A stretch of DNA of 64,000 bases, taken from assembly GCA_030041535.1 (NCBI GenBank), contig JASHNR010000001.1, positions 38,109-102,108 of the forward strand. The letters run 5' to 3'. Under the pieces are notes generated by a model that did not search any database, was not told the DNA's origin, and saw only the letters and a program-made list of their open reading frames with translations. The DNA comes from Nitrosopumilaceae archaeon. GTDB taxonomy: Archaea > Thermoproteota > Nitrososphaeria > Nitrososphaerales > Nitrosopumilaceae. Position 1 is the first letter of the stretch, and each line of letters begins with the position of its first letter. The position numbers were made by a program, and so were the translations under genes. Positions 47,296 to 58,630 of the stretch are shown here, one piece after another.

Positions 47296-47993
47296 TATCG
47301 CAACTAGAAGAAATAGGAAATTCTTTCACGAGTCTGTGGACAAGTTCAACAACTCTCAAATGTGGCACATTTTTTTTCAATCCAGATCTTTTAAATGACA
47401 TTTTTTTTGACAAACTCACAAATATCACTTGTATCAGCAACGAAATGATAGATGATGCTCTGGCACTTTTTGCTAAACATAATACAACTCCATATGTTTA
47501 TACATTGAATAATCCTGAACTTGAAGAAAATCTACTCAAAAAAAATTTTAGACTCTATGATGTTCAACATGTTTTCATAAAAGTGCCTAATTCGTCAAGA
47601 ATCCCAAAAGTACGCATGATATCTAATAGTGATTCCATGCTATGGTCAAAAACGTTCTGTAGTGCATATGATTGTCATGATTGGCTTGCCCCTGTGGACA
47701 ACATAGTGAAAAAATCCCTGCCCTCGATAGGGTATTACGTTGACGATTCAATTAGCTCCTGTGTTGCACTATGTGAAAAAAATTCAATGTTGGGACTTTA
47801 TTGCCTTGGAACTATCCCTGGCATGAGAAAGAAAGGTCTTGCAGCTTTGCTGGTTGATTTTGCGCTCAGTGAAGTAAAAAAGCGTAATCTAGAGTTGCTT
47901 ATGCTTGAAACATATCAACAAGACAGGTTACTTGATTTCTATTTGAAATTAGGCTTCAAAGAGATTTATCAAAAAAATATCTATACTATTTGA
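47268..47993 (+). CDS. GNAT-family acetyltransferase
   Basis: LGTIPGMRKKGLAALLVDFALSEVKKRN...FYLKLGFKEIY. Confidence 0.75.
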   Translation: MSSIGNNNLISQLEEIGNSFTSLWTSSTTLKCGTFFFNPDLLNDIFFDKLTNITCISNEMIDDALALFAKHNTTPYVYTLNNPELEENLLKKNFRLYDVQHVFIKVPNSSRIPKVRMISNSDSMLWSKTFCSAYDCHDWLAPVDNIVKKSLPSIGYYVDDSISSCVALCEKNSMLGLYCLGTIPGMRKKGLAALLVDFALSEVKKRNLELLMLETYQQDRLLDFYLKLGFKEIYQKNIYTI

Positions 47994-48963
47994 TCTTGGA
48001 AAGCAGTGCCAAATATAGAAATGGTAGAATTGTGGTTGCCTCCGCATGTATGGTTGTCTGTTTTGCATCTTGGGTGACCTTGCCCCATGAGATTGCTTCT
48101 CTTACAAGTGCGCCGCTCAGACTACCATCAAATTCCTGCGCAGTTGTAATATACACTGCATAATCCAATCCTCCTCTATATTGATTCCACCATAATGTGT
48201 GGTGTTTTGATATTCCGCCGCCTATCATTAAAGCGCCGGATTTTTTTGCCTTGAAGATTAGACCTGACAGTAAATCTCCATCCAATGTAACATTTAGTCT
48301 AAAGTCGTTGTGTTTTTGTGTAAACATCCAAATCTGACTGCCTACTGCACCGTCCATTATTCCTGGAACTATTACAGGTATGTTGTTCCTGTTTGCCCAG
48401 TATAGGAAAGAGTCTTCACCGAGATTAGCACCTATTGCTTTACAAATATCATACGTTGACATTTCTTTTTTTCCACTGGCATATTCTTTTTCTAAAAATG
48501 CTTGAACTTTTTCTTCAATCAAAGGACCATAACTCTTCAATGGCACTAGAACATTTCCAAGCCTGTGAATTTCTTTATCAGCTAATTCACCATCGTCAAG
48601 AGTAAAAGATCCTTCTAAATAATTTGAATAATGTCTTGCAATGTCATGGTCAAGAGCGCCACACGTAGTTATGATCACATCGCACATCCTATTCTTTATC
48701 ATGTCAGTAATTACTCCTCTAAGACCAGTGGATACAATTGCTCCGACAAAAGAGAAAAATTTCAAACAATCCTTATCTTTTATCATTGCAGATAAAATGT
48801 TTAATCCGTCTGACAGATTTCTTGACTCAAAGCCGCCTGACTTTGACATTTGCTCAAAAATAACACCGACGGTGTCATCTTTTTTTATCGAGATGTCTTC
48901 TACTGGCCTACCGGAATTTATCACACGTCTGGAATCAAGTCTGGGATATAAAATCCTCTGCAC
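47986..48963 (-). CDS. dhs: Deoxyhypusine synthase
   Basis: MTSGSGFESRNLSDGLNIL-like start, MIGGGISKHHTLWWNQYRGGLDYAVYITTAQEFDGSLSGA. Confidence 0.93.
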   Translation of the reverse strand: MQRILYPRLDSRRVINSGRPVEDISIKKDDTVGVIFEQMSKSGGFESRNLSDGLNILSAMIKDKDCLKFFSFVGAIVSTGLRGVITDMIKNRMCDVIITTCGALDHDIARHYSNYLEGSFTLDDGELADKEIHRLGNVLVPLKSYGPLIEEKVQAFLEKEYASGKKEMSTYDICKAIGANLGEDSFLYWANRNNIPVIVPGIMDGAVGSQIWMFTQKHNDFRLNVTLDGDLLSGLIFKAKKSGALMIGGGISKHHTLWWNQYRGGLDYAVYITTAQEFDGSLSGALVREAISWGKVTQDAKQTTIHAEATTILPFLYLALLSKIK

Positions 48964-49017
48964 TTGCCAATCACAAGTAATTAATATGTAGGTATAATTT
49001 TGTAGCTATCGATTAAG

Positions 49018-50085
49018 TTGGGAAAGAAGATCAAGATTGCTATAGCCGGTGTAGGCAATTGTGCTTCTGCACTCATTCAAGGTGCGAAATATTATACGGA
49101 TAATCCTCATGATGTCATAGGACTTACTGCTTACAACCTGGGAGGATACGAACCAGGTGATATCGAAGTGGTAGCAGCATTTGATGTTGCAGATACAAAG
49201 GTTGGAAAAGATATTTCTGAGGCAATATATGCGCGACCAAACAACACCATCACTGTTGCCGAAGTTCCCCGTACGGGAATAACAGTCCAACGAGGGCCTA
49301 CAAAGGACGGTCTGGGGAGACACCTTAGTCAAATAGTTACACCTTCTCCCGAACCTGAGGTTAATGTCAAAAAGGTACTGCAGGATACTGGGGCTGAAAT
49401 GCTTGTGAACTACCTTCCTGTCGGAAGCACGGAAGCTGTGAGGAATTATGCAAACCAGGCACTTGAGGCAGGCATCGGATTTCTTAACGCAATTCCAGTG
49501 TTTATTGCATCAGAACCAAAATGGCAGCAAATGTATGCAGAAAAGAAGATTCCTCTTGCTGGGGACGATGTGATGAGTCAACTTGGTGCTACTGTAGTCC
49601 ACAAAACACTAGTGAAACTTTTCGTAGATAGAGGAGTATTAATCGATGGCACATATCAGTTGAACATTGGAGGCGATATGGATTTTTACAATATGCTTGA
49701 TGAAGAACGACTTGAAGACAAGAGAATAAGCAAGACAAGTGCAGTAAAAGCAATGGCAGACTATGACATACCAATGAGAATAGGCCCAAGTGACTATGTT
49801 GACTTTATTGATAATGAGAAGATTTGTTATATTAACATTGAAGGAAAATACTTTGGCAAGATCCCAATTAAACTCGATCTGAAGCTCAAGGTAATTGATG
49901 CATATAACAGCGCAGGAATAATGATCGATGCTATACGTGGATTAAAGATAGCGTTAGACAGAAAGCTTTCAGGACCAATGACAAGCATCTCCTCTTATTG
50001 CTTCAAGCATCCTCCAATACAGATGCCATATACTGAGGCAATGAAGGCCTTCACAGAATTTGTCGAAGGCAAACGAGACAAATAG
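49018..50085 (+). CDS. ino1: myo-Inositol-1-phosphate synthase
   Basis: IAIAGVGNCASALIQG; VNYLPVGSTEAVRNYA; GDDVMSQLGATVVHKTLVKLF. Confidence 0.93.
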   Translation: MGKKIKIAIAGVGNCASALIQGAKYYTDNPHDVIGLTAYNLGGYEPGDIEVVAAFDVADTKVGKDISEAIYARPNNTITVAEVPRTGITVQRGPTKDGLGRHLSQIVTPSPEPEVNVKKVLQDTGAEMLVNYLPVGSTEAVRNYANQALEAGIGFLNAIPVFIASEPKWQQMYAEKKIPLAGDDVMSQLGATVVHKTLVKLFVDRGVLIDGTYQLNIGGDMDFYNMLDEERLEDKRISKTSAVKAMADYDIPMRIGPSDYVDFIDNEKICYINIEGKYFGKIPIKLDLKLKVIDAYNSAGIMIDAIRGLKIALDRKLSGPMTSISSYCFKHPPIQMPYTEAMKAFTEFVEGKRDK

Positions 50086-50163
50086 TCACACATTGTAATT
50101 ATTGTTAGCCTAGTCAATGAAACTTGTCAATAATCTGTTATTTCAGATGTTAAACCACCGACT

Positions 50164-53100
50164 TTGTTGGTCCATATACGCAAGCTAGAGATCTTTGGAT
50201 TCAAATCATTTGGGTACAAGAACACACTAGTTAACTTTGAACCTGGCCTCATAGCCATCTCGGGTGCTAACGGATCTGGTAAAAGCAACATTTTGGATGC
50301 AATCTCGTTTGCTCTAGGTGAGAACGCTCCAAAGATTATGAGAGTAGACAAACTACGTTCGCTATTACATGATGTAGATAATGCACACCATGGTGCAAAG
50401 ATAGCACGAGTAAGCTGTCACTTTGATAATTCTGATCGAAAGATCCCTGTTGATTCCAATACCGTGACAATTACAAGGGAGATGGACGAGTCAGGTGAGA
50501 ATATCTATTATCTAAACCAAAAAAAGGTACTGAGGAATCACATTTTAGATCTTCTAGAGGTAGCAAACTGTGGTATTCACAAATTAAATATTGTACAACA
50601 GGGCACAATTACTAGAATTTCAGAATTTAACTCAGAAGAGAGAAGAAGAATAATTGAGGATATTATAGGACTTGCCTATTTTGATGAGAAAAAAACAGAA
50701 GCATTAAAACAGCTGGATGAGGCAGACCGAAGACTTGAGATTGCGCTAGCCCGAATGGATGAGATAAAGAAACGTATTGATGAGCTAGAAGAGGAACGAA
50801 ATAACCAACTCAGATATGATTTCCTAGACCGAGAACTGAAGAGACTTTATGCCATTCAAGCCTCAAACAAACTCAGGGATATTGACACTCAAAAGGTATC
50901 AAAAGAAAGAAGCCTTAATGCTATTCAGTCTGAATACAAAAAACTCGATGAACAGCGTGGACAGTTACGAGACGAGATAAAGAAACTCGAAGAAGAGAAA
51001 CAAAAGTTCATGGAAGAGGTCAATGCATACAACATTGCAAAGGCCTCAATCGATTCTGAACTTTCTGACGCAATGCACCAGTCAGAATCAGCAAATAGTA
51101 AATTGATTACCAATGCAAGAAGAATGGCAACAATCGAAGCCAGACTGCCAGAAATTCAAACTGACCTAACAGGCATACATGAAAACCGTTCTATTTTAGA
51201 ATCTCAAATTGCAGAGCTGAAAAATTCTATCCACATTATCAATGAATCAAGAAAGAACATCAATACAGAACTTGCATCCGTTGATTCTGAAATTAATCAA
51301 ACCATGAGGCAGCAGTCACAAGTTACAAGTAACAAAATCAAAACTGATGAAAAGGTACGAAATCTTACTAGCACATTAAATGATGCAAAGCTTTCCAGCT
51401 CAAAACTAGAACAAGAACATTTAGACATTCAAAGCAAGGTTGATCAAAACTCGCTTAAGACAAAAGCACTATTGGATGAAAAAGAAAAACTACTTGATCT
51501 TGAGCAAAAACTCAGGCAAGTAAGAGCAGGTCATGAGTTGGCTATCAACGAGCTAAAATCTAGACTGGCAGACTTGCGTGATAAACGTACAAAGATAGAA
51601 AAAGATGTTGAAGAAACTACATTGATTTTTGAAAAAGCAAGCAAGGCTGCTGCTCAATATGAGGCAAAAATTAAAGTTGTAAAAGAAGTCATGCATGAAG
51701 ATTACTCTATTGCAAAGCTCAAAGAAGATTCAAGAAGACTGGGGATTCAAGGTCTTGTCTATGAATTACTTTCTTGGGATAAACAATACGAGAGAGCAAT
51801 CTTATCAGTAGGTTCTGACTGGCTAAAGGCGCTTGTTGTAAATGACTTTGCAACTCTTCTTGGGATTGCCGAATTTGCGCAACAGAAAAAACTTCCAAAA
51901 ATTAGGATAATACCATTAGACGCTGTATCTAATTCCAAGGTGACTATACCGCAAGAGGAAGGAATACTTGGAGTCATTTCAGATTTTATAAAATGTGATG
52001 AAAAACTAGAGTCGATCAAAAACTTTATCTTTGGGAGCATAGGTCTTGCCTCTTCAAAAGAAGCAGCTTATGCATTATCGAAAAAAGGGTATAAGGCAGT
52101 TACACTTGATGGACACTTCTTTGAGGCAGATGCAAATGCAGTAATTGTAGATATGAATTCCAAGGTCTCAAATCTTACAAAGATAATTCTTCTTAGTACT
52201 TCAGTAGATGGGCTAGTACAATCTCTTGAATTGTTAAAGAAATTTATTCAAAACAAGAGAGGGCAATTAAAGAAGATTGAAAGAATAACAAGAAACTTGG
52301 ATGGCAGGTATCATTCTTCAGAGACTGGACTTGCCAACGTAGACATGAGTCTTACAGACGTGAGATCAAAACTAAAGACAATATCTGTATCTCTAGACCA
52401 GATTTCGTCAAGAATATTGCAGCTTAGGCGCAGAGAAGAAAATATTCTAGTTGAACTCTCAAAGACAGAGTCATATATTGCATCTTTAGAAGAGCGAATA
52501 TCCCTAACTAGAGAAAATTATGCTGAAGAAGAGCAGGCAAGAATTGCTACAGCAATCTCTTCGTTAAATGAGAAAAAAGCCACTTTATTGAGTGCGCAAA
52601 GCACCATTTCTACTGAATTTCGTGAATTAAGTACGAAAATTACTGAACTTACCAATGAAGAAAACTCGCACAAGGCAAACTTGCGACGCTTATCCGAAGA
52701 ACAGTCTTCTCTAAACCATGAAAAACACGATCTTGAGGTGCAATCAAGGGCATCATCGAAGGAAAAGGAAAGTGTTGATGTCTTACTTGTATCATTGAGA
52801 GAAAAAGAACAACAGTTGATATCTACATCTGGTACTTCGGTATCAACACTCAAAGAATACGACACCAAACTGAAGACTCTTTATGAATCTGAGAGAACAC
52901 TCACAAAAGAAATCAACGGGATGGAAAGACAGTCTGATTCTATTTTACGCGATATTAAGGATCTTAACGAAAATGAAGAAAGAATCCGTAAAACCCTTCT
53001 CTCATATGGTTATGAGACTTTGCTTGAATCATTTGATGTTGATGAAATTCTTGTAGAACTAGAATCTGAGAAACAAAAAATGTCTGGCTCTCTTAACACA

Positions 53101-53694
53101 AGAGCTCCTGAGACATATGTTGAGGTCTCAGATGGATATCGTTCAATGTCTACGCGAAAGAACGAACTGGAGGCTGAAAGGAATTCTATTGTAAAATTCA
53201 TTGAAGAAATAGACAAGGATAAGAGGCAGACATTTTTGGAATCTTATGACAAGGTCGATAAAGATATTCGAGAAATCTTCAACAAGATGACAGGAGGAAA
53301 CGCTTGGCTTGAGATTCAAAATGAAGATGACATATTCACATCAGGAATTTCATATCTGGTGCAATTTCCAAATAAACCAAAAAGAGAATCAACATCAATT
53401 AGTGGTGGAGAAAAGACTCTAGCCGCAATTACGTTCTTACTTGCTCTTCAAAAACTAAAGCCATCGCCATTTTACCTTCTTGATGAGGTTGACGCTCACT
53501 TGGATGCGCTAAATACAGAAAGATTAGCTAAGATACTTGAAGATAGGTCTGGAGGAAGCCAGATCATAATGGTATCACTGAAGGACTCTGTAGTGCAAAA
53601 GGCAAAATTGATCTATGGTGTGTTTCCACGAAATGGCGTATCACACGTTGTATCGCATAGAATTTCCAATATATCGCAAGAAGTTGCAAACTAG
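50164..53694 (+). CDS. smc: Chromosome segregation protein SMC
   Basis: SGANGSGKSNILDAI; coiled coils and hinge; SISGGEKTLAAITFLLALQ; LLDEVDAHLD. Confidence 0.96.
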   Translation: MLVHIRKLEIFGFKSFGYKNTLVNFEPGLIAISGANGSGKSNILDAISFALGENAPKIMRVDKLRSLLHDVDNAHHGAKIARVSCHFDNSDRKIPVDSNTVTITREMDESGENIYYLNQKKVLRNHILDLLEVANCGIHKLNIVQQGTITRISEFNSEERRRIIEDIIGLAYFDEKKTEALKQLDEADRRLEIALARMDEIKKRIDELEEERNNQLRYDFLDRELKRLYAIQASNKLRDIDTQKVSKERSLNAIQSEYKKLDEQRGQLRDEIKKLEEEKQKFMEEVNAYNIAKASIDSELSDAMHQSESANSKLITNARRMATIEARLPEIQTDLTGIHENRSILESQIAELKNSIHIINESRKNINTELASVDSEINQTMRQQSQVTSNKIKTDEKVRNLTSTLNDAKLSSSKLEQEHLDIQSKVDQNSLKTKALLDEKEKLLDLEQKLRQVRAGHELAINELKSRLADLRDKRTKIEKDVEETTLIFEKASKAAAQYEAKIKVVKEVMHEDYSIAKLKEDSRRLGIQGLVYELLSWDKQYERAILSVGSDWLKALVVNDFATLLGIAEFAQQKKLPKIRIIPLDAVSNSKVTIPQEEGILGVISDFIKCDEKLESIKNFIFGSIGLASSKEAAYALSKKGYKAVTLDGHFFEADANAVIVDMNSKVSNLTKIILLSTSVDGLVQSLELLKKFIQNKRGQLKKIERITRNLDGRYHSSETGLANVDMSLTDVRSKLKTISVSLDQISSRILQLRRREENILVELSKTESYIASLEERISLTRENYAEEEQARIATAISSLNEKKATLLSAQSTISTEFRELSTKITELTNEENSHKANLRRLSEEQSSLNHEKHDLEVQSRASSKEKESVDVLLVSLREKEQQLISTSGTSVSTLKEYDTKLKTLYESERTLTKEINGMERQSDSILRDIKDLNENEERIRKTLLSYGYETLLESFDVDEILVELESEKQKMSGSLNTRAPETYVEVSDGYRSMSTRKNELEAERNSIVKFIEEIDKDKRQTFLESYDKVDKDIREIFNKMTGGNAWLEIQNEDDIFTSGISYLVQFPNKPKRESTSISGGEKTLAAITFLLALQKLKPSPFYLLDEVDAHLDALNTERLAKILEDRSGGSQIIMVSLKDSVVQKAKLIYGVFPRNGVSHVVSHRISNISQEVAN

Positions 53695-54674
53695 TTTATC
53701 TTTACAAAACAAGCAGCAGATCTTTGTTCTCCTGCCGGTTCAAGCTCTGGCTCTTGCTTGCATTTTTCAATAGCATATGGGCACCTTGCTCTGAATCTGC
53801 ATCCTTGATAGTCATTTACATCTATGGGATTGTTGATGCGAATTTTTTTCTCTTTTTGCAAGTTGGCTGGATCTGGCTCAGAAATGGAATCCATGAGTGC
53901 TTGTGTATATGGATGTCTTGGATGCAGTAACACGTCATTGATGAGACCAGTTTCAACAATTTTGCCAAGATACAATATGGCAATCACATGACCCACGTAT
54001 CTTGCAGTGGAAAGATCATGTGTTATGTACAAAAATGAGATTCCATGTTTGTTTTGCAGTTCTTTTATCAATTCTAAAATTCCAACCCTGACTGATACAT
54101 CGAGCATTGAGACTGGTTCATCAGCTATGATCAACTTGGGTTTAGTTGTAATGGATCTGGCAATGGCAACACGTTGTCTTTGACCTCCTGATAACATGTG
54201 TGGATATTTTGAAGCAATTTCCTCTGGCTCTAATTTTACGTCTCTTAATGCTTCAAAAACTAAATTTCTTCTCTCACTTGATTTGCCTATATCATGTATG
54301 TCAAGCGGTTCCCTAACTATGTCAAAAATTTTCATTCTAGGATCTATTGATGCATAAGGATCCTGGTGTATCATTTGACATTCAGTTCTTATCTTTTTGA
54401 GACTTGATACATCATTAGTTATTTTGGCACCATCAAAAACTATTTCACCTGACTCTGGTTCTATTGCCCTTAATATCAAACGAGCAACTGTTGTTTTGCC
54501 AGATCCTGATTCGCCAGCAAGAACAAATGTCTGGTTACTCTTTATTGAAAATGATGTGTCGTCAACTGCTCTTACTGTTTCTTTTTGGCGAGAAAACCCA
54601 CCTTTTACAAAGTATTTCTTCAGATTTTTTACAGAAAGGATCTCTTCCACTATAATTACCTCTCCGTCACGCAT
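53691..54674 (-). CDS. Oligopeptide ABC transporter ATP-binding protein (OppF-like)
   Basis: AGESGSGKTTVAR, LSGGQRQRVAIARSI, C-terminal oligo_HPY CRFRARCPYA. Confidence 0.92.
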   Translation of the reverse strand: MRDGEVIIVEEILSVKNLKKYFVKGGFSRQKETVRAVDDTSFSIKSNQTFVLAGESGSGKTTVARLILRAIEPESGEIVFDGAKITNDVSSLKKIRTECQMIHQDPYASIDPRMKIFDIVREPLDIHDIGKSSERRNLVFEALRDVKLEPEEIASKYPHMLSGGQRQRVAIARSITTKPKLIIADEPVSMLDVSVRVGILELIKELQNKHGISFLYITHDLSTARYVGHVIAILYLGKIVETGLINDVLLHPRHPYTQALMDSISEPDPANLQKEKKIRINNPIDVNDYQGCRFRARCPYAIEKCKQEPELEPAGEQRSAACFVKIN

Positions 54675-54842
54675 ATTGAGAAAACTGTATAAAACATATC
54701 CTATGGCACAAAGTGCAGCAAAATGGTAATTATTAATCCAACGTTAATTAGCAACTGATGTATAATCTAGGCATCAGGCGATCACTTTGTCAAATTCTTA
54801 TTATCGCAAAGTTTTAAAGGCCATAATATATGATATTCAAAC

Positions 54843-55760
54843 GTGAATGCCAAACTCCTAGCCGTAGTAATGATCGGCGGTTTAGTTCTAAGTGGTAGTT
54901 CTGTTTACCTAAGTAATATGGCCTTCGCAGATGATCCATGGTCTCAGATAGCTCAGCGAGAACTTGTTGCTCAGCAAACAGCGGCCTTGGCCTATTCTGA
55001 CAAGTATCCGTTTAACAACATGAACGCATCGCATAGTACTTGGTCCGGAATGTCTTTTGCTACAACAGATGAGAATACTGTAGGACGAAACTTGGCAGCA
55101 GGAGAAAACGCCTCTTTGAATAATGCCCTCTCACAATTTGATAAAATTCATGTAGGACAACTTCAAAACTATCAATATACCAACTACACCGGCTTGAACA
55201 GTAGCACAACTGACGAGCAAGGCAGAGACAGGAACGCCCTGATTGCTGATGCAAGAGATCAATCATTGAACGCATCTGAATCTATCATCTCACAGCTATC
55301 TATGATATCTACCAAATATGAAAATCTGACAGACTCTGGAACAACAGATGAACAAAACTCTGGTAACAGACAAGCTCAGATTGATAAGACTTGGGATGCA
55401 ATGGACACAGAAGCAACTGCTCTTCTGGGTAATCTTACAAGAGTTGACATGGCTTACCTGAATCTACAAGAAAATGCTACTACAAACGAGAATACCCAGG
55501 GTCGTCAACTAGACGCAGAACAGGCAGATTCCCTGAGCAAAGCAATTCAGATATTCCAAGAGATCCATGCAAAGACGCTTGCAACAACTCAGTCCACAAA
55601 TTATGCTGGTCTTAACAGTAAAACTACAAATGAACGAACTCCAGATAATAGAAATGTGGATATTGCAAATGGAAGTCAGTTAGCATTACAAAATGCAGTG
55701 AATCTTTACGACGCATACTACAATGGTGACGGTCTGAACCAAACAACATATTCTCACTAG
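54843..55760 (+). CDS. Secreted protein with tandem TT(D/N)E repeats
   Basis: Signal peptide; five units beginning TTDEN/TTDEQ/TTNEN/TTNER. Confidence 0.75.
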   Translation: MNAKLLAVVMIGGLVLSGSSVYLSNMAFADDPWSQIAQRELVAQQTAALAYSDKYPFNNMNASHSTWSGMSFATTDENTVGRNLAAGENASLNNALSQFDKIHVGQLQNYQYTNYTGLNSSTTDEQGRDRNALIADARDQSLNASESIISQLSMISTKYENLTDSGTTDEQNSGNRQAQIDKTWDAMDTEATALLGNLTRVDMAYLNLQENATTNENTQGRQLDAEQADSLSKAIQIFQEIHAKTLATTQSTNYAGLNSKTTNERTPDNRNVDIANGSQLALQNAVNLYDAYYNGDGLNQTTYSH

Positions 55761-55788
55761 CTTAAGAAAATTTCTTTAATTATTTATC

Positions 55789-56724
55789 CTATTCATAGAG
55801 CCAGCATAATACATGGCCTAATTCTGTCTTAATTTTGGGTGGCTCTTTTCTACATTTTTCCATTGCATGCGGACATCTGTCATAGAATCTACATCCTACG
55901 GGTAGATCGATCAAGCTGGGCGGATTACCTTTTAGAGATATCAACTCTGACTCACCTTTGATTTTTGGCATGGACTTGAGCAATGCCTGTGTGTATGGGT
56001 GTTTGGGGTTTGAATAAACCTCTTGCAAAGTACCGAATTCCACTATCTTTCCAGCATACATTATTCCGACTTTGTCTGCTATCTCCGATATTATGCCAAG
56101 GTCATGGGAGATAAGTATGAGTGACATACCTTCTTTTTTCAGTTTTTTAAGCAAACTTAGGATCTGGGCTTGTACTAGTACATCAAGTGCAGTGGTAGGC
56201 TCATCTGCAATTACTAGATTTGGTCGTAAGATCAATGCCATGGCAATTACCACTCTTTGTTTCATACCTCCGCTGAGTTCATGAGGGAATTTGTCTAGTA
56301 CGGTGGAGGGCAAACCGACCGAGTCTATAGTATCATTTATCATTTTTAGGTGATCTCCACTGTAATTATGGGCCTTCAAGATCTCTTCGAATTGCTGTTT
56401 GATTGAAAAAACTGGGTCCAGTGAGTTCATTGCCCCTTGAAATACCATTGATATCTTCTTCCAACGGACAGTCTTTGCAAATTCCTCTTCTGATATTTTT
56501 AACGTAGATTTTCCATCTAGCAATATGTTACCTTCAGCAATCCTGCCGCCTGGAACCGATCTGATAATTGCAAGCCCAAGAGTGCTTTTTCCACACGCGC
56601 TCTCACCTACTATGCCCAATGATTCGTTGCTCTCAAGTGAAAAGGAGACTCTGTCTACTGCATGAACTGTTTTATCACGTAATTGATATTGAACTTGGAG
56701 TTCTTCAATGGAAAGTGTGGTCAA
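55789..56724 (-). CDS. Oligopeptide ABC transporter ATP-binding protein (OppD-like)
   Basis: VGESACGKSTLGLAI, LSGGMKQRVVIAMAL, CRFYDRCPHAMEKC. Confidence 0.92.
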   Translation of the reverse strand: MTTLSIEELQVQYQLRDKTVHAVDRVSFSLESNESLGIVGESACGKSTLGLAIIRSVPGGRIAEGNILLDGKSTLKISEEEFAKTVRWKKISMVFQGAMNSLDPVFSIKQQFEEILKAHNYSGDHLKMINDTIDSVGLPSTVLDKFPHELSGGMKQRVVIAMALILRPNLVIADEPTTALDVLVQAQILSLLKKLKKEGMSLILISHDLGIISEIADKVGIMYAGKIVEFGTLQEVYSNPKHPYTQALLKSMPKIKGESELISLKGNPPSLIDLPVGCRFYDRCPHAMEKCRKEPPKIKTELGHVLCWLYE

Positions 56725-56854
56725 TAGTTAGATTATGATGTGCAAGTAAATCTGCCTTTTGAAATCATCTGATCGGCAGCTAGATCTTGTAACTATATAG
56801 ATCATGTAGCCTATATACATCAGACATTTAACTATGAAGTTTTAGAGTAGCTAT

Positions 56855-57487
56855 ATGACTCAATGGATGTCGTGGATAAAGTCAAACGAAAAGGAGATTT
56901 TATCGCTTCTAAATGGTCTTGCCTGCAAGGCAGAAGAAGCAGCAAAACTACTGGTAGACATATTTAGCAATTTTGATAAACTAGATGAAAATCACGCCAA
57001 AATAAAAAAGATAGAAAGAGAAGCAGATGAGCTAACTCACTCTGTTTTTGAAGAACTAAACAAAACATTCATCACGCCACTAGATAGGGAAGATATTTCC
57101 CGTATTGCTTCAAAGACTGATGATATAATAGATTATACTGAAGGCATCTCTGGGCGAATTGTTAATTTTAAGATAAAATCTCCTCCTCCATACATGTTGG
57201 AGTTGGCAAAAGATCTTCAGTACTCTGCAAAAGAGATTAATCTCATGATCACAAGCTTGAACAAACTGAAGGTAAACAAGTCTATCATAGAACACTGCCG
57301 TACCATTAGCGAAATAGAACATCATGCAGATGATGTATACCGAAAGGCTGTTGGGGACCTACTAGAAACAACTGACATTATCAATATTATAAAACTGAAG
57401 GATATCTACGAAGCGTTGGAAGAAGCCTCTGACCGATGTCTCGATGTTGCTGACTCTATAGAAGACGTTGTTCTAAAATACACGTAG
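56855..57487 (+). CDS. DUF47/PhoU-like phosphate transport regulator
   Basis: READELTHSVFEELNKTFITPLDREDI. Confidence 0.88.
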   Translation: MTQWMSWIKSNEKEILSLLNGLACKAEEAAKLLVDIFSNFDKLDENHAKIKKIEREADELTHSVFEELNKTFITPLDREDISRIASKTDDIIDYTEGISGRIVNFKIKSPPPYMLELAKDLQYSAKEINLMITSLNKLKVNKSIIEHCRTISEIEHHADDVYRKAVGDLLETTDIINIIKLKDIYEALEEASDRCLDVADSIEDVVLKYT

Positions 57488-57495
57488 ATTTTTGT

Positions 57496-58482
57496 ATGAT
57501 CCTGCTTGCCATAGGAGCTATAATAGTTGCACTAGTTTTTGATTTTCTAAACGGATTTCATGATGCCGCAAACTCTATTGCAACCATTATTGGAACCCGC
57601 ATTCTCAAACCACTTCCAGCAGTAGGTATTGCTGCCTTTGCTAACTTTATTGGTCCATTTCTCTTTGGTGTAGCCGTCGCAACTACCATAGGAAAAGGAA
57701 TCATTCATCCAGATTTTGTCACACTTGACATAATCATAGGTGCTTTGGCAGGCGCAATAGTATGGGATATCGTAACTTGGGTTTTGGGGTTGCCAACGTC
57801 TAGCAGTCACGCACTAGTTGGTGGTATTCTAGGCGCAGGCATAGCAGGGGCAGGATTTAAAGCAGTAATTTTTAGCGGTCTTCAAACTGTAGTGACTGGA
57901 ATAATAGTCTCGCCAATAGCCGGATTGGCATTATCTTTTCTAGTGGCGTTATTGATAATGAAAATTTTTGCAAAAAGAAAACCAAGTACGGTAAATTCTG
58001 TTTTTGGCAGGTTACAGCTTGTTTCATCGACATACTTTTCGTTAACCCATGGTGCAAATGATGGCCAAAAAACAATGGGTGTAATAGCACTTATTTTACT
58101 TACTCAAGGCGTCATAACAAAATTTGAGATTCCGTCTTATGTGATCATAATGGCTGCAACTGCGATGAGTCTTGGGACATTTTTTGGTGGATGGAGAATA
58201 ATTAAAACAATGGCCCTGAAGATAACTAATCTTAGACCATATCAAGGATTTTCTGCAGAGACAGGAGCCGCTACACTTCTTGCAACGCTTGCCTGGGCTG
58301 GAATTCCGGCAAGTACAACGCACGCAATTTCTGGAGGCATAATGGGAGTTGGAGCAGTAAAACGACTATCTGCTGTTAGATGGGGAGTGGGAAAAAGAAT
58401 TGTATGGGCATGGATAATTACAATCCCTGCCAGCGCATCAGTTTCGTTTGTAATCACGATGATAATAAACGGCTTTAAATGA
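57496..58482 (+). CDS. pit: Inorganic phosphate transporter, PiT family
   Basis: FDFLNGFHDAANSIATIIGTR; SSSHALVGG; THGANDGQKTMG; PASTTHAISGGIMG. Confidence 0.95.
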   Translation: MILLAIGAIIVALVFDFLNGFHDAANSIATIIGTRILKPLPAVGIAAFANFIGPFLFGVAVATTIGKGIIHPDFVTLDIIIGALAGAIVWDIVTWVLGLPTSSSHALVGGILGAGIAGAGFKAVIFSGLQTVVTGIIVSPIAGLALSFLVALLIMKIFAKRKPSTVNSVFGRLQLVSSTYFSLTHGANDGQKTMGVIALILLTQGVITKFEIPSYVIIMAATAMSLGTFFGGWRIIKTMALKITNLRPYQGFSAETGAATLLATLAWAGIPASTTHAISGGIMGVGAVKRLSAVRWGVGKRIVWAWIITIPASASVSFVITMIINGFK

Positions 58483-58630
58483 TTTGAATGTCGTTTTACA
58501 ACACCCGCTTGAGGTTCTAGAAATCAAGTGTAGAATAAGAATAAATGAATACAATTATCCATAATGAGAGAAAATATGACTAATTTGAATAGTTTTTGGA
58601 AATAGTTAAAACTACAACCGTTATTGAATT

